A stretch of 64,000 nt of DNA, from contig NZ_RCCV01000001.1 in assembly GCF_003664255.1 (NCBI RefSeq), positions 3,224,001-3,288,000 on the forward strand, given 5' to 3'. The notes under the pieces were generated by a model. It saw nothing but the letters and a program-made list of their open reading frames with translations, ran no database searches and was not told the DNA's origin. Shown here piece by piece: positions 40,201-50,800 of this stretch (within the stretch, counting starts at the first letter, position 1; every line of letters starts with the position of its first letter). Source of the DNA: Micromonospora sp. M71_S20. Its GTDB lineage: Bacteria; Actinomycetota; Actinomycetes; Mycobacteriales; Micromonosporaceae. Position numbers and translations under genes: made by a program.

Positions 40201-41727
40201 CTGGGGCTCGTGGCGGGCCTGGAGCACCCCCAGCTGTGGGGCGGACTGGTGGACCTGCCCGACCAGGTCGACGCGACGGCGTGGGACCGGCTGGCGCGGG
40301 TGGTGACCGGTTCCGGCGACGAGGACCAGCTGGCCGTACGTCCCTCCGGGGTGTTCGTCCGCCGCCTGGTCCGCTCGGCACCCGCCGCCCCCGACACGGC
40401 GGAGCGGTGGCGGCCCTCCGGCACGGTGCTCGTCACCGGGGGCACCGGCGCCCTGGGCGCCCACGTGGCCCGCTGGGCGGCGGCCAACGGCGCCGCGCAC
40501 GTCGTGCTGACCAGCCGCCGCGGCGAGCGCGCCCCGGGGGCGGTGGAGCTGCGCGAGGAACTCACCGCACAGGGCGTACGGGCGTCGGTCGTCGCCTGCG
40601 ACGTGGCCGACCGCGACCAGGTGGCGGCACTGCTCGCCCGCCTCGACGAGGACCCCGCGCCGTTGACGGCCGTGGTCCACGCGGCGGGCGCCGGCGAGTC
40701 CGGCCTGATCGCCGACACCGACCTGGCCGCGTTCGCCGGCGTGCTCGACGGCAAGGTCGCCGGCGCGCTGCACCTGGACGCCCTGCTCGGCGACCGGCCG
40801 TTGGACGCGTTCGTGCTCTTCTCCTCCATCGCCGGGGTGTGGGGCAGCGGCGGGCAGTCCGCCTACGCCGCGGGCAACGCCTTCCTCGACGCGCTGGCGG
40901 CGCACCGGCGCGGACGGGGCCTCACGGCGACGTCCGTGGCCTGGGGACCCTGGGCCGACGGCGGCATGGCCACCGGCGAGGCCCAGCAGCTGCTGGCCCG
41001 GCGCGGCCTGACCGCGATGGCACCGGCCGACGCCGTGCACGCCATGCGGTACGCCGTGGGCCTGCCCCGGGCGGCGCTGACCGTGGTGGACGTCGACTGG
41101 GCGGTCTTCGCCCCGGCGTACGCCTCGGCCCGCCCCCGGCCGCTGCTCGACGACATCGCCGAGGCCCGGGAGGCGCTGCACGCCCACGCCGGGGAGCAGC
41201 AGCCGGGCGGGGTCGCCGACGCCCTCCGGGAGCACCTGCTCACCCTGCCCCGCCCCGAGCGGGTCCGGCACCTGGTCGACCTGGTCCGTACCCACGCCTC
41301 CGCCGTGCTCGGCCACGCGGGCACGGACCGGGTCAAGCCCCAGCGGGCCTTCAAGGAACTCGGGTTCGACTCGTTGACGGCGGTCGAGCTGCGCAACCGG
41401 CTGACCGGAGCCACCGGCCTGCCGCTGCCGGCGACCCTCGTCTTCGACTACCCGAACCCGGCCGTGCTCGCCGAGAACCTGCTCGACGGCCTGGTGCCCG
41501 AGGCGGCACAGGCGGACGACGGCGATCCGGCGGAGGCGGCCGTCCGGCAGGCGCTCGCGGCGATCCCGCTGGCCCGCCTCCGCGAGGCCGGGCTGCTGGA
41601 CCTGCTGCTCAACCTCACCGACGCCGACGGCGGTGCCGGGGACGAGTCCACCGACGAGGCCCTGGACCTCGACGAGCTCGACACCGACACCCTCGTCAGG
41701 CTGGCGCTTGACGGAACCGATTCCTGA
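19141..41727 (+). CDS. PKS-B, modular type I polyketide synthase, modules m5-m8
   Basis: A complete 7528-residue protein with four modules. The start is set by the N-terminal docking coiled coil ([11 protein letters not shown]...), the expected form for a PKS that receives a chain from another protein. Approximate domain residues in m5: KS 35-459, AT 564-913, DH 933-1207, ER 1406-1718, KR 1727-1973, ACP 2009-2083. Modules m5 and m6 are fully reducing, m7 has DH-KR and m8 has KR only. The m6 AT is the only one seen in the window that is not of HAFH type. A C-terminal docking region ends the protein; PKS-C follows after 26 nt, so the two are almost certainly co-transcribed. No in-frame break is seen between catalytic landmarks. 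Confidence 0.98.
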   Translation: MADEDKLLEHLKWVTSELRLARRRLTELENEDAEPIAIVGMACRFPGGVTSPEDLWDLVAGGVDATGTFPDDRGWDLDGLYDPDPDHPGTTYSNRGGFLRDAGLFDPTLFGISPREALAMDPQQRLLLEVTWEVFERAGIDAASVRGSRTGVFVGTAGQDYTSVLRQLPEGTEGYVLTGTAASVMSGRLAYSFGLEGPAVTIDTACSSSLVALHLAGQALRDGECSLAVAGGVTVLATPGAFVEFSRQRGLASDGRCKAFSADADGTGWSEGVAMLLVEKLSDARRNGHPVLAVIRGSAVNQDGASSGLTAPNGPSQQRVIRQALENARLSPSDVDVVEAHGTGTRLGDPIEAQALLATYGQGRSADRPLWLGSLKSNIGHPQAAAGAGGVIKMVMAMRHGVLPPTLHVAQPSPHVDWSTGAVSLLDEARPWTGGDHVRRAAVSSFGMSGTNAHLILEQAPAPDAAADEATPSRRPVVAPVLLSAAQPAALSAQAERLARWLGDEEPRPLDVAWSSVVSRSTLDRRAVVLAEDRAGLLAGLESLAAGAPSGTVVTGQAGDRGPLAVLFSGQGAQRAGMGRELYAEFPVFAAALDEACGHLDRVLPRPLREVLFAPEESAEAELLDQTAFTQAGLFAVEVALFRLIESFGVVPDFVGGHSIGEIAAAHVAGVLSLQDACLLVAARGRLMQALPEGGGMLAVAADEAAVVESIAGLTDRVGVAAVNGPTSVVVSGAVDALDEVERTWRDRGVRTRRLTVSHAFHSPLMEPVLERFRGIVERLTFAAPALPIVSNLTGALADAEEIRTADYWVRHVREAVRYADGIAALRDAGVDTFLEVGPQSVLTAMTADVLPDDDVLTVATQRRDRPQAQALLAALAELHVHGVPVTWQEWFADTGARRVDLPTYAFQRERFWPEVVPWRVGDVSGAGLGVAGHPLLGAAVRLAGDDEVVLTGRLSTSTHPWLADHVVGGAVVVPGTALVELAVRAGDEVGASRVRELTVAAPLVLPESGAVRVQVRVGAADGSAVRSVSVYSQPEDDGDGEWVRHADGVLEPVSADEPGVGAWPPAGATEVDLNGWYPALAEHGLSYGPVFQGVRRAWTADGAAFAEVALPDGAAGDASAFGVHPALLDAALHPVALLLAAEAAGGPRVPFAFEGVQVHASGARTLRVRLTRDGSGVRLVACDGSGAPVVSVDSLVLREMTGTATRGAAARSLFEVAWQADEIVGVDDVAGWAALGRPASAALPELPVFADVAALAAGGATARRVLLTVPAGDPGVAVPEAVRAATNDVLEVLRSWLAAEPLADTKLVVVTRGAVAAGDDDRVTDLAAAAVWGLLRSAQSEHPGRIVLADVDGELNPATLAVLAGAAADPSVSGGQLAVRGERTLVPRLVRPVGDELTPPSGPWHLAPVTPGTLDGIGPVRATPVELGAGQVRIAVRAAGVNFRDVLIGLGMYPDPTAVMGSEGAGVVVEVGPGVTDLAPGDRVMGMFELGFSPQAVAHRERIARMPAGWSFTQAASVPLVFLTAYYALRDLAGLRAGESVLIHNGAGGVGMAAIQLAHHLGATVHATASPGKWGVLRDLGVAEERIASSRTTEFEQTFGAATGGAGVDVVLDALAGEFVDASLRLLPRGGRFVEMGKADLRDPEAVAVKHPGVTYRAFDLNEAGSTRIGEMLAEVLDLFAQGALRPLPVRSWDVRQARQALRHVSQARHVGKVVLRVPAPVHPDGTVLLTGAAGTLAGVLARHLVATGQARHLLLASRRAPGRDGADDYATLVRELTDAGATVTAVTVDVSDPAQVTELVAGIDPAHPLTAVVHTAGVIADATIGSLDESALRTVMAPKVDAGWALHEATRHLDLSAFVLFSSVAATLGSPGQGNYAAANAFLDALARHRRQQGLPATSVAWGMWATDSTMTAHLDGDDQQRLRRVGMSRLSPAEGAELFDAALPAVQPVVVAARLHVTGEASGVPPLMRHLLRGGGRRRTATDQPTAGTSWRDRLGGLSEADARQALVDLVCGQAATVLGHASAQAVPAARAFKDLGFDSLTSVELRNRLGAATGLRLSATLAFDHPTPARLAEHLFAQLGPSTGAGTTVRTVVTADADEPIAIIGMACRYPGGVATPEQLWQLVTSGSDAIGGFPTDRGWDLDRLYGTDGDQAGGTVTDQGGFLYDAADFDAGFFNISPREALAMDPQQRLLLETAWESFEYARIDPTALGGTATGVFIGAASSGYATSGRDDLDGLEGHLLTGTAGSVASGRVAYTFGLEGPAVTVDTACSSSLVALHLAAQALRGGECDMALAGGVALMAQPGMFSEFSRQGGLAPDGRCKAFAAGADGTGWSEGVGMLLVERLSDARRNGHRVLAVLRGSAVNQDGASNGLTAPNGPSQQRVIRQALENARLTPADVDAVEAHGTGTTLGDPIEAQAVLATYGQDRAGGEPLWLGSIKSNIGHAQAAAGVAGVIKMVLAMRHGVLPPTLHVDEPSPHVDWSAGAVALLTDARPWPAVERPRRAAVSSFGISGTNAHTIIEQAPDEPTPAAPPPAGDLPGLVGPAAVPLPVSGRSPGALRAQAARLGELLAGDAAPEPLDLGFSLATQRAHHPYRAVVVAADRDDAVTRLAALASADSSPAGADAAPKVVFVFPGQGSQWQGMALDLLETSPVFRQRMAECAEELSRLVDWSLEDVLREAPGAPPLDRVDVVQPVLFSVMVSLAQLWRSCGIEPAAVVGHSQGELAAACVAGALTLADAARLVVARSRGLLAIAGRGGMVSVPLPAADTEQLIAPWRGSLSVGALNGAAVTVVAGDSSSVAELLAHCAERDIRARQVAVDFAAHSGNVEAIRDDVMAGFGTVRTRSTTVAFHSTVTGEPIDTAELDADYWYRNLRETVRLAPVVDRLIEQGFRAFVEVSPHPVLKVAVQDALDRAAGAGVVVGSLRRDENGPHQLLANLGDLHVAGVSVDWTSVFAGSGAAPVDLPTYAFQRDRFWPAVDRSATGDVSGAGLGAAGHGLLGAAVRLAGDDEVVLTGRLSASTHPWLADHVVGGALVLPGTALVELAVRAGDEVGASRVRELTVAAPLVLPSSGAVRVQVRVGAADGSGARPVAVHSQPDGDPEDAWTRHADGLLEQATDEPTLGTWPPSGGTEVDLAGWYPALAERGLAYGPAFRGLRRLWTAGDEAYAEVALPDEAAGDAASFAVHPALLDAALHPVGLLLSERSGGPRVPFAFEGVQVHASGARALRVRLTRSGSRVQLVAGDESGAPVVSVESLALREMTDASGAEAAERSLFEVTWQPEPVTPAGDVSGWALLGDGDAPAGLTTPVFPSVDELTAAVAAGSVEAPRALVLPVPAGTPEGDLPDLVRTVTARVLAVVRSWLDSAALADTTLVVLTRGAVVAIPADAVRDLPGAAVWGLLRSAQSEHPGRIVLADVDGELTPATLGLLAAVADDPTPTGGQVAVRGDEVRTPRLGRSTGPAADELVPPAGLWQVGAVSPGTLDGIGMVPATAVALDAGQVRIAVRAAGVNFRDVLIGLGMYPDPTAVMGSEGAGVVVEVGPGVTDLAPGDRVLGMFEPAFAPEVIATRDLVAKIPAGWSFAQAASVPVVFLTAYYALRDLAGLRAGESVLIHNGAGGVGMAAIQLARHWGATVFATASPGKWGVLRSLGVAEERIASSRTTEFEQTFGAATGGAGMDVVLDALAGEFVDASLRLLPRGGRFVEMGKADVRDPEAVATRHPGVTYRAFDLNEAGHRRIGEMLAEVLDLFAQGALRPLPVRAWDVRQARQALRHISQARHIGKVVLRVPAPADPDGTVLITGAGGALAGVFARHLVATGQARHLLLASRRGPEQYRDLVEELTRAGARVTVGTADVADPAQVSRLLELVEPAHPLTAVVHTAGVIADATIGSLDAPALHAVLTPKVDAGWALHEATRHLDLSAFVLFSSVAATLGSPGQGNYAAANAFLDALARHRRQQGLPATSLAWGLWATSSAMTAHLGGTEHRKAIRATSAPLTDQQGVALFELARQRGNAHLVLMNLPPAASRSTGQAVPSLLRDVVRVSGPARRAVGRGPADTASVRDRLAMLSPAERRGHLLDLVAGSVAAVLGHRSAESVDAQRAFKELGFDSLTSVELRNRLSAATGLRLPATVAFDYPTPVVLAEFLDEELGGAAAVDRPAAVGTAAALDEPIAIIGMACRFPGDVQTPEQLWDVVTNCADVISPFPTDRGWNLDDLRAGGEDAVPRQGGFLHDAAQFDAAFFGISPREALAMDPQQRLLLETSWEAFERAGIDPHAARGSSTGVYVGLIYHDYASQAAGTDDELGGHVGNGSAGSVASGRISYLFGLEGPAVTVDTACSSSLVALHLATQALRQDECRLALAGGVSVMSTPGMLTEFSRQRGLSPDGRCKAFGAGADGTGFAEGVGMLLLERLSDAQRNGHRVLAVVRGSAVNQDGASSGLTAPNGPAQQRVIRQALANARLATTDVDAVEAHGTGTALGDPIEAQALLATYGQGRPQDRPLWLGSVKSNIGHAQAAAGVAGVIKMVLAMRHGVLPPTLHAEKPSPHIDWTTGSVALLTEARPWPAQDRPRRAAVSSFGISGTNAHTIIEQAPESAPAQPVPPATGVPGDLVACVLSARDDAALRDQARRLRTLVDAEPELTVADVGRALATGRTAFEHRAVLLPGDRAGLLAALGALADDEPSAAVVRGVARSGRTAVLFSGQGAQRAGMGRELYAAFPVFAAALDEVCAQLDPLLPRPLREVLFAPEGSAEAELLDQTAFTQAGLFAVEVALFRLVESLGVVPDLVAGHSIGEIAAAHVAGLFRLTDACALVAARGRLMQALPTGGGMLAVAAAEDAVAESIAGLTDRVGVAAVNAPTAVVVSGAVEALDEVERVWRDRGVRTRRLTVSHAFHSPLMEPMLDEFRQVLDGLTFHWPVLPIVSNLTGQVADPDEIGTPDYWVRHVRETVRFADGVASLRERNVRTFLELGPDAVLAGMVGACLPDEGAAPSAAVVATLRPGRPEPTSLVHALAELHAHGVPVTWTALLPGATRPVDLPTYPFQRQRFWPAVGRLRAGDVSGAGLGVAEHGLLGAAVDLAGDDEVVLTGRISLTTHPWLADHVVSGVTLVPGTALVELAVRAGDEVDLPRLRDLTVLVPLVLPESGAVRIQVRVSASESPQRPVAVYSRPDDDPEAGWTRHAEGVLEPATADQPRTTAWPPAGAAEVDLTGWYPALLGHGLAYGPVFQGLRRVWTGGDDVYAEVVLPEEAAAEAARFGVHPALLDAALHPIGLLPGSEESGGPRVPFAFEGVQVHASGAGLLRVRLTRNGSAVRLTAYDEAGAPVVSVDSLVLRELTGVAAASAASRSLFEVVWQAEEAEPADDASGWAVLGGPALPGVPGGPSAETIRQLRAAIDAGITPPRLLLFTPAASSADDADPARAVRAVTADVLGLVRAWLAVDALADSKLVVVTRGAVAVRDEDRVTDLAAAAVWGLLRSAQSEHPGRIVLADVDDAINPGVLGILARFAADPAGGQLVVRSGAVFVPRLVRAVAPAPADGAVVGDGTVLVTGGTGALGALVAEHLVSAHRVRSLVLVSRRGPEAAGAGELSQRLSALGAAVRVVACDVTDRDQVFGLVDEVAAEGRLAGVVHTAGVLDDGVIERVTDERLAGVLAPKVSAGWLLHEATASLDLDLFVVFSSVAGVLGSPGQSAYAAGNAFLDGLAVYRRQLGLPAVSLAWGMWDTAGMAASIGGNDRARTARAGLRPMNARTGLELFDAAVGAERAVLVPAVIDVPALRAAASGAVVPPMLRNLVDVATTRRRAGQGAGGWADRLAGLGAEDGLAQVDQLVRGLVAQVLGHGGAEAVPADRAFKDLGFDSLTAVELRNRVNGATGLRLTSTLVFDYPSPQALAAHVYAELAGTRPGVVVADDESTAGDADEAIAIVGMACRYPGGVESPDELWRLVSTGGEGIGEFPADRGWDLESLYDPDPDHAGTSYTRHGGFLYGAAEFDPGFFGISPREALAMDPQHRLLLEASWETFESAGLDPTGLRGSRTGVFAGVIYHDYSTRLMETPEVEGYIGTGNSGSVLSGRVAYTFGLEGPAVTVDTACSSSLVALHLAVQALRSGECDLALAGGVTVMATPGTFVEFSRQRGLSADGRCRSFAASADGTGWSEGVGVLLVQRLSDARREGRRILAVVRGSAVNQDGASNGLTAPNGPSQQRVIRQALASARLSTSDVDVVEAHGTGTTLGDPIEAQAVLATYGQDRQGREPLWLGSIKSNIGHAQAAAGVAGVIKMVMAMRHGLVPPTLHVDEPSPHIDWASGAVALATEPTPWPAVDRPRRAAVSSFGISGTNAHVIIEQPPAEVVEGEIVADAVPPVEPVLLSARDAAGLSAQAARWARWLSADGQLRAVDVAWSSVVSRSALEYRAVVSGASRDELLAGLTAVAAGEPSGAVVTGSAAARGQLALLFSGQGAQRAGMGRELYGEFPVFAAALDEVCAHLDPLLPRPLREVLFASAGSPEAGLLDQTVFTQAGLFALEVALFRLVESFGIVPDLLAGHSIGEVTAAHVAGVLSLADACQLVAARGRLMQALPAGGGMLAVAADEAAVAESIAGLGDRVGIAAVNGPTSVVVSGAVDALDEVERVWRDRGTRTRRLTVSHAFHSPLMEPMLAEFGAVLDGLTFAEPLLPVVSNVTGAPAGDEIRTAEYWVRHVREAVRYADGITALRAAGVDTFLEVGPQSVLTAMAADVLPGDDGVLAVAAQRRDRPEAQALLHALAELHVHGVAVTWQPWFADTGARRVDLPTYAFHRERYWPEPAGRRRQTATHGGDADFWTAVERGDLSALAAQFGDDGAALDALTPALPVLSTWHRARTQRAVVDAWSYRVGWKRTDITAEPARPGAWLLVTAQDDLADGTRAEAVTKALAEVGADVVRLTVDPVGTDRAELARRLADALADGPVTGVLSLLGLRDQPHPAHPAVPVGTAATLLLLQALHDTGATTRLWCLTQGAVSTGDGDAVHGVAQSGLWGLGLVAGLEHPQLWGGLVDLPDQVDATAWDRLARVVTGSGDEDQLAVRPSGVFVRRLVRSAPAAPDTAERWRPSGTVLVTGGTGALGAHVARWAAANGAAHVVLTSRRGERAPGAVELREELTAQGVRASVVACDVADRDQVAALLARLDEDPAPLTAVVHAAGAGESGLIADTDLAAFAGVLDGKVAGALHLDALLGDRPLDAFVLFSSIAGVWGSGGQSAYAAGNAFLDALAAHRRGRGLTATSVAWGPWADGGMATGEAQQLLARRGLTAMAPADAVHAMRYAVGLPRAALTVVDVDWAVFAPAYASARPRPLLDDIAEAREALHAHAGEQQPGGVADALREHLLTLPRPERVRHLVDLVRTHASAVLGHAGTDRVKPQRAFKELGFDSLTAVELRNRLTGATGLPLPATLVFDYPNPAVLAENLLDGLVPEAAQADDGDPAEAAVRQALAAIPLARLREAGLLDLLLNLTDADGGAGDESTDEALDLDELDTDTLVRLALDGTDS
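19243..25443 (+). other. Module m5: KS-AT(malonyl)-DH-ER-KR-ACP
   Basis: KS: Cys codon 19756, HGTGT His 20161, NIGH His 20281. AT: about 20830-21880, Ser 21115 in GHSIGE, HAFH from 21415. DH: about 21937-22760, His 22036 with a normal [10 protein letters not shown] motif, Asp 22528 (LLDAALH). ER: about 23356-24295, with [13 protein letters not shown] and the NADPH motif [11 protein letters not shown] from 23773. [11 protein letters not shown] from about 24331, IAD at the LDD position, Tyr 24772. ACP Ser: 25267. Full reduction to a methylene is expected. The KR nucleotide-binding loop ends in Ala where most KRs have Gly; the same is seen in m6, the other ER module. Confidence 0.93.
25444..31665 (+). 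other. Module m6: KS-AT(non-malonyl, FAAH)-DH-ER-KR-ACP
   Basis: KS: Cys 25963, HGTGT His 26368. AT: about 27040-28080; it differs from all other ATs seen in the window, with [17 protein letters not shown] (Ser codon 27319, residue 2727) and FAAH at 27619-27630 (residues 2827-2830) where methylmalonyl ATs have YASH. DH: His 28243, Asp 28732. ER: about 29575-30520, HNGAGGVG His at 29998. [11 protein letters not shown] from about 30556, Tyr 30982. ACP Ser: 31489. A branched, fully reduced unit is expected; the branch may be methyl or something larger. Confidence 0.92.
31666..36915 (+). other. Module m7: KS-AT(malonyl)-DH-KR-ACP
   Basis: KS: Cys 32173, HGTGT His 32578. AT: about 33250-34300, Ser 33535 in GHSIGE, HAFH from 33835. 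DH: about 34366-35190, His 34465 ([10 protein letters not shown]), Asp 34954 (LLDAALH). [15 protein letters not shown] from about 35794, LDD at 36067-36075, Tyr 36238: a B-type KR, as expected ahead of dehydration. ACP Ser: 36736. No ER. Expected outcome is a trans C=C. The KR coding DNA closely resembles that of m11 and m12 in PKS-C. Confidence 0.93.
36916..41526 (+). other. Module m8: KS-AT(malonyl)-KR-ACP, A-type KR
   Basis: KS: Cys 37432, HGTGT His 37837; the MDPQQRLL motif reads MDPQHRLL here. AT: about 38500-39545, Ser 38791, HAFH from 39091. No DH; a dimerization-like element FWTAVE...LPVLSTWH is at about 39610-39725. KR: GGTGALG from about 40438, no LDD (HAAGAGESG), Trp in GVWGSGG, Tyr 40864, so predicted A1-type giving an L-hydroxyl. 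ACP Ser: 41371. Confidence 0.92.
41527..41724 (+). other. C-terminal docking region of PKS-B
   Basis: Helices [21 protein letters not shown] are followed by an acidic linker and a final [18 protein letters not shown]. This LDxDxLVRLAL form is a common class 1 docking tail. It differs from the tail of PKS-A, which would help keep the two junctions from cross-pairing. Confidence 0.78.
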
Positions 41728-41743
41728 CCGTTGTCCCCAGTAC

Positions 41744-41747
41744 GGAG
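41744..41747 (+). promoter_or_regulatory. Ribosome binding site for PKS-C
   Basis: GGAG lies 3 nt before the ATG at 41751 and 6 nt before the ATG at 41754. The spacing favours 41754; the alternative would only add one Met. Confidence 0.65.
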
Positions 41748-41753
41748 CTCATG

Positions 41754-41855
41754 ATGTCTACGTCCGCAGACAAGGTCGTCGAGGCGCTTCGCGCGTCGCT
41801 CAAGGAGACGGGCCGCCTCCGCCAGCTCAACCAGCAGCTGACCGCTGCCGCCCGG
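41754..41855 (+). other. N-terminal docking coiled coil of PKS-C
   Basis: Thirty-four residues ([20 protein letters not shown]...LRQLNQQL) precede the KS. The form [20 protein letters not shown] is the usual class 1 partner of tails ending DxLVRLAL, so it matches the C-terminus of PKS-B. It is clearly different from the N-terminus of PKS-B. Confidence 0.8.
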
Positions 41856-44800
41856 GAGCCCATCGCGATCGTTGCGATGTCCTGCCGCTACCCGGGCGGT
41901 GTCGCCAGCCCCGAGCAGCTCTGGGACCTGGTGGCCTCCGGCGGCGACGCGATCGGCGGCTTCCCGACGGACCGCGGCTGGGACCTGGACAACCTGTACG
42001 ACCCGGACGCCGACCGGGCCGGGCGGTCCACCACCCGCGAGGGCGGCTTCCTCTACGACGCGGCCGACTTCGATGCCGAGTTCTTCGGCATCTCGCCCCG
42101 TGAGGCCGTGGCGATGGACCCCCAGCAGCGGCTGCTGCTGGAGACGTCGTGGGAGGCGTTCGAGCACGCCGGGATCGCGCCCGCCTCCATGCGCGGGCAG
42201 AAGGTCGGCGTCTTCGTCGGCACCGCCGCCAACGGCTACGGGATGGGCCCGCAGAGCGAGGCCGAGGGCACCGACGAGGGCTACCTGCTGACCGGTACGG
42301 CCACCAGCGTCGTCTCCGGGCGGATCGCGTACGCCCTCGGCCTGGAGGGCCCGGCGGTCACGGTCGACACCGCCTGCTCGTCGTCGCTTGTCGCCCTGCA
42401 CCTGGCGTGCCAGGCACTGCGGCAGGGCGACTTCGACCTGGCCCTGGCCGGCGGCGTCTGCGTCATGGCCACTCCCGGCCCGTTCGTGGGCTTCTCGCGG
42501 CAGCGGGGGCTCGCCCCCGACGGCCGGTGCAAGTCGTTCGCCGCCGCCGCCGACGGCACGGGCTGGTCCGAGGGCGTCGGCATCCTGCTGGTGGAGCGGC
42601 TGTCGGACGCGCAGCGCAAGGGGCACCCCGTCCTCGCCGTGATCCGGGGCAGCGCGGTCAACCAGGACGGCGCGTCCAACGGCCTCACCGCGCCCAACGG
42701 CCCCGCCCAGCAGCGGGTGATCCGGCAGGCCCTCGCGAACGCCCGGCTGACCACGGCCGACGTGGACGCCGTCGAGGCGCACGGCACCGGCACCGTCCTC
42801 GGCGACCCGATCGAGGCGCAGGCGCTGCTGGCCACGTACGGGCGGGACCGGCCCGCCGACCGGCCGCTGCTGCTCGGCTCGATCAAGTCGAACATCGGTC
42901 ACAGCCAGTCCGCCGCGGGCGTGGCCGGCGTGATCAAGATGGTGATGGCGATGCGGCACGGCGTCGTGCCGTCCACCCTGCACGTCGACGAGCCGACGCC
43001 GAAGGTGGACTGGTCGGCCGGCGAGGTGTCGCTGGTGACCGAGGCCCGGCCGTGGCCGGCGACCGACCGTCCCCGGCGGGCGGCGGTCTCGTCGTTCGGC
43101 ATCTCCGGCACGAACGCGCACACCATCCTGGAGGAGCCGCCCGCCCCCGACGCCGACGCCGCGGCCCCCGCCGACGCCGGCCCGGCCCCCGCCCTGCCGG
43201 CGGTGCCCGTGCTGCTGTCCGCCCGGTCGGAGGCCGCGCTGACCGCGCAGGCGGGCCGCTGGGCCCGGTGGCTGGACGCCGACGAGACCCTCCGCACGGT
43301 GGACGTCGGCTGGTCGTCGGTGGTGTCGCGGTCCGCGCTGGAGCACCGTGCGGTCCTCACCGCCACCGACCGCGAGGACCTGCTGGCCGGCCTGCGCGCC
43401 CTCGCCGCCGGGCAGCCGTCCGGCGCGGTGGTCGCCGGGCAGGCCGCCGACCGGGGCCCGCTCGCGGTGCTCTTCTCCGGCCAGGGCGCGCAGCGCGCCG
43501 GCATGGGCCGGGAGTTGTACGCCGGGTTCCCGGTGTTCGCCGCCGCGTTGGACGAGGTGTGCGGGCGGCTCGACCCGCTGCTGCCGCGCCCGCTGAAGGA
43601 GGTGCTGTTCGCACCCGAGGGCTCCGCCGAGGCGGAGCTGCTGGACCAGACCGCGTTCACCCAGGCCGGCCTGTTCGCCGTCGAAGTGGCGCTGTTCCGC
43701 CTCGTCGAGTCATTCGGGATCGCGCCGGACTTCGTGGGCGGGCACTCCATCGGCGAGGTCACCGCCGCGCACGTGGCCGGGGTGCTGTCCCTGGCCGACG
43801 CGGCGGCGCTGGTGGCGGCGCGGAGCCGGCTGATGCAGGCCCTGCCCTCGGGCGGCGGGATGCTCGCCGTCGCCGCCGCCGAGGCCGACGTCCTCGCCAC
43901 CCTGGACGCCCTGACCGACGTGGGGATCGCGGCCGTCAACGGGCCGACCTCGGTCGTGGTCTCCGGCGCCGTCGACGCCCTCGACGAGGTGGAGCGGCTC
44001 TGGCGCGACCGGGGCGTCCGCACGCGCCGGCTCACCGTCAGCCACGCGTTCCACAGCCCGCTGATGGAGCCGATGCTCGCCGAGTTCCGCAGCGTCCTCG
44101 ACGGGCTGGAGTTCGCCGCGCCGTCGCTGCCGCTCGTGTCGAACGTGACCGGCGCGCTGGCCGACCCCGACGAGATCCGCACCGCCGACTACTGGGTGCG
44201 CCACGTCCGCGAGGCCGTCCGGTACGCCGACGGAATCACCGCGCTGCGGGCGGCGGGTGTCGACGCGTTCCTGGAGATCGGCCCGCGCAGCGTGCTGACC
44301 GCCATGACCCGCGACGCGCTGAGCCAGCAGGAACCGGCCGACGACGACACCCCGGTCATCGCGGTGCCCGTCCTGCGCGCCGACCGTCCCGAGGCCCGGG
44401 CCCTGCTCGCCGCCCTGTCCGAGCTGCACGTCAACGGGGTGCCCGTCGACTGGCCGGCCCTCTACTCCGGCGCCGGCGCGACCCCGGTCGCCCTGCCCAC
44501 GTACGCGTTCCAGCGGCAGCGCTACTGGCCCGAGCAGATGCCGGCGTCGGTCACCGGCCCGGTCAGCCCCGACGTGGTGGACGTCGAGTTCTGGTCGGCC
44601 GTGGAGCGCTCCGACGTGGCGGCCCTCGCCGCGCAGTTCGGCGACGACGGGGCGGACGTCCTGGCCCCGGCCCTGCCGGTCCTGTCGTCCTGGCGCAAGG
44701 CCAGGCTGCGGGACGCGGTCGTCGACGGCTGGTCGTACCGGGTGGTGTGGAAGCGGACCGCCGCCCCCGCGCCGGTCACCCCGTCCGGCCGCTGGCTGCT

Positions 44801-47800
44801 GGTTGAGCCGGCCGGCGACGCGCCCGTGACGGAGTGGGCCGAGGCGCTCGCGGGGGCGCTGACCGCCGCCGGCGGCGAGGTGTCCCGGCTGGCGGTCGAC
44901 CCGACGGCGGAGCGCGAGCACGTGACGACGCGGGTGGCCGAGGCCGTGGGGGACGACCGGTTCTCCGGCATCGTGTCCCTGCTGGGCCTGCTGGACCGGC
45001 CGCACCCCGGCCAGCCGGCGGTGCCGCTCGGCACGGCCGCCACGATGGCGCTGGTGCAGGCCCTGCACGAGGCCGACGTCTCGGCGCCACTGTGGATGGT
45101 CACCCGGGGCGCGGTCGGCACCGGGGACACCGACCCGGTCCGCAGCGTCGCCCAGGGCGGCCTGTGGGGCCTGGCCCGGGTCGCCGGGCTGGAACACCCG
45201 CAGCTCTGGGGCGGCCTCGTCGACCTGCCGGACGGGCCCGACCGGAACGACTGGGACCACCTGGTGGGCGTCCTGACCGGCGGCGGTCACGAGGACCAGG
45301 TCGCCGTACGGCCCTCGGGCGTGTTCGTGCGCCGCCTGGTGCGCGCCACGCCGGCGGCCGTGGGCACCGTCGAGCGCTGGCAGCCCTCGGGCACGGTGCT
45401 GATCACCGGTGGCACCGGGGCGCTCGGCGCCCACGTGGCCCGCTGGGTGGCGGCCAACGGCGCGGCGCACGTCGTGCTGACCAGCCGCCGGGGCGAGCGC
45501 GCCCCCGGGGCGGCCGAGCTGCGCGACGAGCTGACCGGTCTCGGCGCCCGGGTGACCCTGGTCGCCGCCGACATGGCCGACCGCGCCCGGGTCGAGGCGC
45601 TGCTGCGCGACGTCGACGCCGACGAGGCGCCGCTCACGGCGGTGGTGCACGCCGCCGGGGTGGGCCAGCTGAACATGCTGGCCGACACCGACCTGGCCGG
45701 GCTGGCCGGGGTGCTGGACGGCAAGATCGCCGGTGCGGTGCACCTCGACGAGCTGCTGGGCGACCGGCCGCTCGACGCGTTCGTGCTCTTCTCCTCCATC
45801 GCCGGCATCTGGGGCAGCGGCGGACAGGCCGCGTACGCCGCCGGCAACGCCTTCCTCGACGCGCTCGCCGAGCGGCGCCGGGCCCGCGGCCTGGCCGCCA
45901 CCGCCGTGGCCTGGGGACCCTGGGCCGACGGCGGCATGGCCAGCGGCGAAGGCCAGGAACTGCTGGCCCGGCGCGGCCTTAGCCCGATGTCCCCGGCCCA
46001 GGCCGTGTACGCGCTGCGCAGCGCGGTGGGCCGGGCCGTGCCGTCGGTGACCGTGGCGGACGTCGACTGGTCCCTGTTCACCCCGGCGTTCGCCGCCGCC
46101 CGCGCCCGCCCCCTGCTCGACGACATCGCCGAGGCCCGCGACGCCCTGCGCGTGGTCGACGCCGAACCGGAGGACGCCGCCGGCGGCGGGCTGCGGCAGC
46201 ACCTGCTGACGCTGCCCCGCGCCGAGCAGGACCGCTACCTGACCGACCTCGTACGCACGCACACCGCCGCCGTGCTCGGCCACTCCGGCACCGAGCTGGT
46301 CAAGGCGAACCGGGCGTTCAAGGAACTGGGCTTCGACTCGCTGACCGCCGTCGAGCTGCGCAACCGGCTCGGCGCCGCCACCGGGCTCACCCTGCCCACC
46401 ACCCTGGTCTTCGACTACCCGAACCCGGCCGCCCTGGCCGACCACCTGTCGGCGACGCTGCGCCTGCACGAGGTCGACACCGTCACCACCTGGGGCCCCG
46501 CCGGGCCGGTGGACGACGACCCGATCGTCATCGTCGGCATGAGCTGCCGGTACCCGGGCGGCGTGGCCAACCCGGACGACCTGTGGGACCTGGTCGCCAC
46601 CGGGCGCGACGGGATCAGTGGCTTCCCCGAGGACCGGCACTGGGACATGGGCCGGCTGCTGGCCGTCGACGCCGACGGGCGACCCGTGTCGCACACCCGC
46701 GAGGGCGGCTTCGTCGACGGCGCCACCACCTTCGACCCGGGCTTCTTCGGCATCTCGCCGCGCGAGGCGGTCGCCATGGACCCGCAGCAGCGCCTGCTGC
46801 TGGAGGCGTCCTGGGAGGCCATGGAGCAGGCCGGGATCGACCCGGACGAGCTGCGCGGCAGCCGTACCGGCGTCTTCGTCGGCGCCTCCCCGTCGGGCTA
46901 CGGCACCACCGACACCCCGGCCGAGCTGGCGGGCTACCAGCTCACCGGCGGCGCGCACAGCGTCATCTCCGGCCGGGTGTCGTACACCTTCGGGCTCGAG
47001 GGCCCGGCGGTGACGGTCGACACCGCCTGCTCGTCGTCGCTGGTGGCGGTGCACCTCGCCGCCCAGGCGCTGCGCGGCGGCGAGTGCGACATGGCGCTGG
47101 CCGGCGGCGTCACCGTCATGGTGACCCCGGGCGCCTTCGTCGAGTTCTCCCGCCAGGGCGGCCTCGCCCCGGACGGACGCTGCAAGTCCTTCGCCGCCGA
47201 CGCCGACGGCACCGGCTGGTCGGAGGGGGTCGGCGTGCTGCTGGTCCAGCGGCTCTCCGACGCCCGGCGGCACGGCCGCCAGGTGCTCGCCGTGATCGCC
47301 GGCAGCGCCGTGAACCAGGACGGCGCGTCCAACGGCCTCACCGCCCCCAACGGCCCCGCCCAGCAGCGGGTGATCCGGCAGGCCCTCGCCAACGCCCGCC
47401 TCACCACGGCCGACGTGGACGCCGTCGAGGCGCACGGCACGGGAACGACGCTGGGCGACCCCATCGAGGCGCAGGCCCTGCTGGCGACCTACGGCCAGGG
47501 CCGCCCCGCCGACCGGCCGCTGCTGCTCGGCTCGATCAAGTCGAACATCGGCCACAGCCAGGCCGCCGCCGGTGTCGCCGGCATGATCAAGATGGTGCAG
47601 GCGATGCGGTACGGCCTGCTCCCGCGGACCCTGCACCTCGACGAGCCGACCCCCCACGTGGACTGGTCCGCCGGCGCGGTGTCCCTGCTGGCCGAGGCGC
47701 GTCCCTGGCCGGCGGTGGACCGGCCGCGCCGGGCCGCCGTGTCGTCGTTCGGCATCAGCGGTACGAACGTCCACCTGATCCTGGAGCAGCCGCCCGCCCC

Positions 47801-50800
47801 GACCGGCGGGGACGAGCCGGACGGCGGCGACGAGCCGTCCCGGACGCCGTCGGCGGTGCCGGTGCTGCTGTCGGCCCGCGACGCGGCCGGGCTGTCGGCG
47901 CAGGCCGACCGCTGGGCGGCGTGGCTGAGCGGGCACGAGACCCCCCGCCCGCTGGACGTGGCCTGGTCGTCGGTGGCGTCGCGGTCGGTGCTGGAGCACC
48001 GGGCGGTCGTGTCCGGTGCGAGCCGCGACGAGTTGCTGGCGGGCCTCGAAGCCGTGGCGACGGGCGAGCCCTCGATCGGCGTGGTCACCGGCCCGGGTGG
48101 GCAGCGCGGCCAGCTCGCGCTGTTGTTCTCGGGTCAGGGTGCGCAGCGTGCCGGCATGGGCCGGGAGTTGTCGGCCCAGTTCCCGGTGTTCGCCGCCGCG
48201 CTGGACGAGGTGTGCGCGCAGCTCGACGCGTTGCTGCCGCGTCCGTTGCGGGAGGTGCTGTTCGCCGAGGCGGGCAGCCCCGAGGCGGAACTGCTGGATC
48301 AGACCGTGTTCACCCAGGCGGGCCTGTTCGCGGTCGAGGTGGCGCTGTTCCGTCTGGTGGAGTCGTTCGGCGTCGTGCCGGACCTGCTGGCGGGTCACTC
48401 GATCGGTGAGGTGACGGCCGCGTACGTGGCCGGGGTGTTGTCGCTGGCGGACGCGTGTCAGCTCGTGGCGGCGCGGGGGCGGCTGATGCAGGCGCTGCCG
48501 GCCGGCGGTGGGATGTTGGCGGTGGCAGCGGACGAGGCGGCGGTGGTCGAGTCGATCTCCGGGTTGGGCGACCGGGTCGGTGTCGCGGCGGTCAACGGGC
48601 CGGCCGCCGTGGTGGTCTCCGGCGCCGTCGACGCGCTGAACGAGGTGGAGCGGGTCTGGCGGGAGCGGGGTGCGCGCACGCGCCGGTTGACGGTGAGTCA
48701 CGCGTTCCACAGCCCGTTGATGGAGCCGATGCTGGCGGAGTTCCGCGCGGTCCTGGACGGGTTGACGTTCGCGGCGCCGCTGCTGCCGGTCGTGTCGAAC
48801 GTGACCGGAGCCCTGGCCGGCGACGAGATCCGTACCCCGGAGTACTGGGTGCGGCACGTGCGCGAGGCCGTGCGCTTCGCCGACGGGGTCACCGCGCTGC
48901 GGGCCGCTGGGGTGGACACGTTCCTGGAGGTCGGGCCGCAGAGCGTCCTGACGGCGATGGCGGCTGACGTGCTGCCCGGCGACGACGGCGTGCTGGCCGT
49001 CGCTGTGCAGCGTCGGGACCGGCCGGAGACGCAGGCGCTGCTGCACGCCGTGGCGGAGCTGCACGTGCACGGAGTTGCCGTGTCCTGGACGCCGTGGTTC
49101 GCCGACACCGGTGCGCGGCGGGTCGACCTGCCCACGTACGCCTTCCACCGCGAGCGGTACTGGCTGCCGCCGGTCGGCCAGTCGGCCGACGTCTCGGGAG
49201 CGGGCCTCGGCGTGGCGCGGCACCCGCTGCTCGGCGCGGCGGTGTCGGTCGCCGGCGAGGACATGGTGGTGCTGACCGGCCGGCTGTCGGTGTCGACCCA
49301 TCCGTGGCTGGCCGACCACGTCGTGTCCGGCACCGTGATCGTGCCCGGCACCGCACTGGTGGACCTCGTCGTCCGGGCGGGCGACGAGGTCGGCGCCTCC
49401 CGTGTGCGTGAGCTGACCGTGCTCGCCCCGCTCGTGCTGCCCGCCAGCGGCGGCGGGGTACGGGTGCAGGTCCGGGTCGGTCCCGTCGACGGGACCGGCG
49501 CCCGCTCGGTGACCGTGCACTCCCAGCCCGAGGACGACCCCGAGTCGGGCTGGACCCGGCACGCCGACGGCCTCGTCAACGCCCCCACGGCCGACGAGCC
49601 CACGGTGGGCGCGTGGCCGCCGCCCGGCGCGTCCGAGGTCGACGTCACCGGCTGGTACCCGGCGGTGGCCGAGCACGGGCTCTCCTACGGTCCGGTCTTC
49701 CAGGGCCTGCGGCGGGCGTGGACCGCCGAGGGCGAGGTGTTCGCCGAGGTCGCCCTCCCCGACGAGGTGATCGGGGACCCGGCGGGCTTCGGGGTGCACC
49801 CGGCACTGCTGGACGCCGCCCTGCACCCGGTCGGGCTGCTGCCCGCCGACGAGACCGGCGGCGGGGCCCGGGTGCCGTTCGCGTTCGAAGGGGTGCAGGT
49901 CCACGCGGTCGGGGCACGGACCCTACGGGTCCGCCTCACCGCCGCCGGCAGCTCCGTGCGGCTGGTCGCCGTCGACGAGACGGGTGCGCCGGTGGTGTCG
50001 GTGGACTCGCTGACGCTGCGCGAGCTGACCGGCATGGCGGCGCCCTCCGACGAGGCGCACCGCTCCCTGTTCGAGGTGTCCTGGCAGCCCGAGCAGATCA
50101 CCGCGCCCGACGGCGCGTACGGCTGGGTCGTGGTCGGTGAGCGCCCGCTCGACGGCGCGCCGCAGCTTCCGGCGTACGCCGAGGTCGCGGCCGTGGCCAC
50201 GGCGGTGACGGACGGAACGGCCCCCGCTCCCGCGGCGCTGCTGCTGCCCGTCTCTCCGGCGGCGCCCGGGGCGGACCTGCCCGACGCGGCGCGGTCGGTC
50301 ACGGCGGACGTCCTCGGCGCGGTGCAGGCCTGGCTGGCCGCCGATGCCCTGGCGGACTCGCGGCTGGTCGTGGTGACCCGTGGCGCGGTGGCCACCGGCA
50401 CGACCGACCGCGTCACCGACCTGGCGGGCGCCGCGGTCTGGGGCCTGCTGCGCTCGGCCCAGTCGGAACACCCCGGCCGGATCGTGCTGGCCGACCTCGA
50501 ACCGGGCGTCGACCTGGACGCCGACCTGCTGGCCCTGCTCGCCGCAGCCGCCGACGACCCCGCCCTCGGCGGGCAGCTCGCGGTGCGGGCGGGCACGGCG
50601 TACCTGCCGCGGCTGGTCCGTGCCACCGGCGACGCGCGCACCCCGGCGACCCTCGGCCGGGGGACCGTCCTCGTCACCGGCGGCACCGGCTCGCTCGGCG
50701 CCCTGGTGTCCGAGCACCTCGTCACCGCGTACGGCGTGCGTTCGCTGGTGCTGGCGTCCCGCCAGGGCCCGGCGGCCCCCGGCGCCGACGACCTGGTGCA

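Noticed and set aside
18895..41316. A 7473-codon open frame on the minus strand
   Set aside because: It mirrors PKS-B in complementary frame; high-GC codon bias removes stops. The translation is a low-complexity run of R, H, G, Q and P with no domain.
25150..41724. Possible thioesterase or chain-release domain in PKS-B
   Set aside because: Only helical docking sequence follows the m8 ACP; no GxSxG-type hydrolase segment is present.
41633..42103. Small + strand frame across the PKS-B/PKS-C junction
   Set aside because: It overlaps both PKS genes in another frame and its translation is arginine-rich noise.
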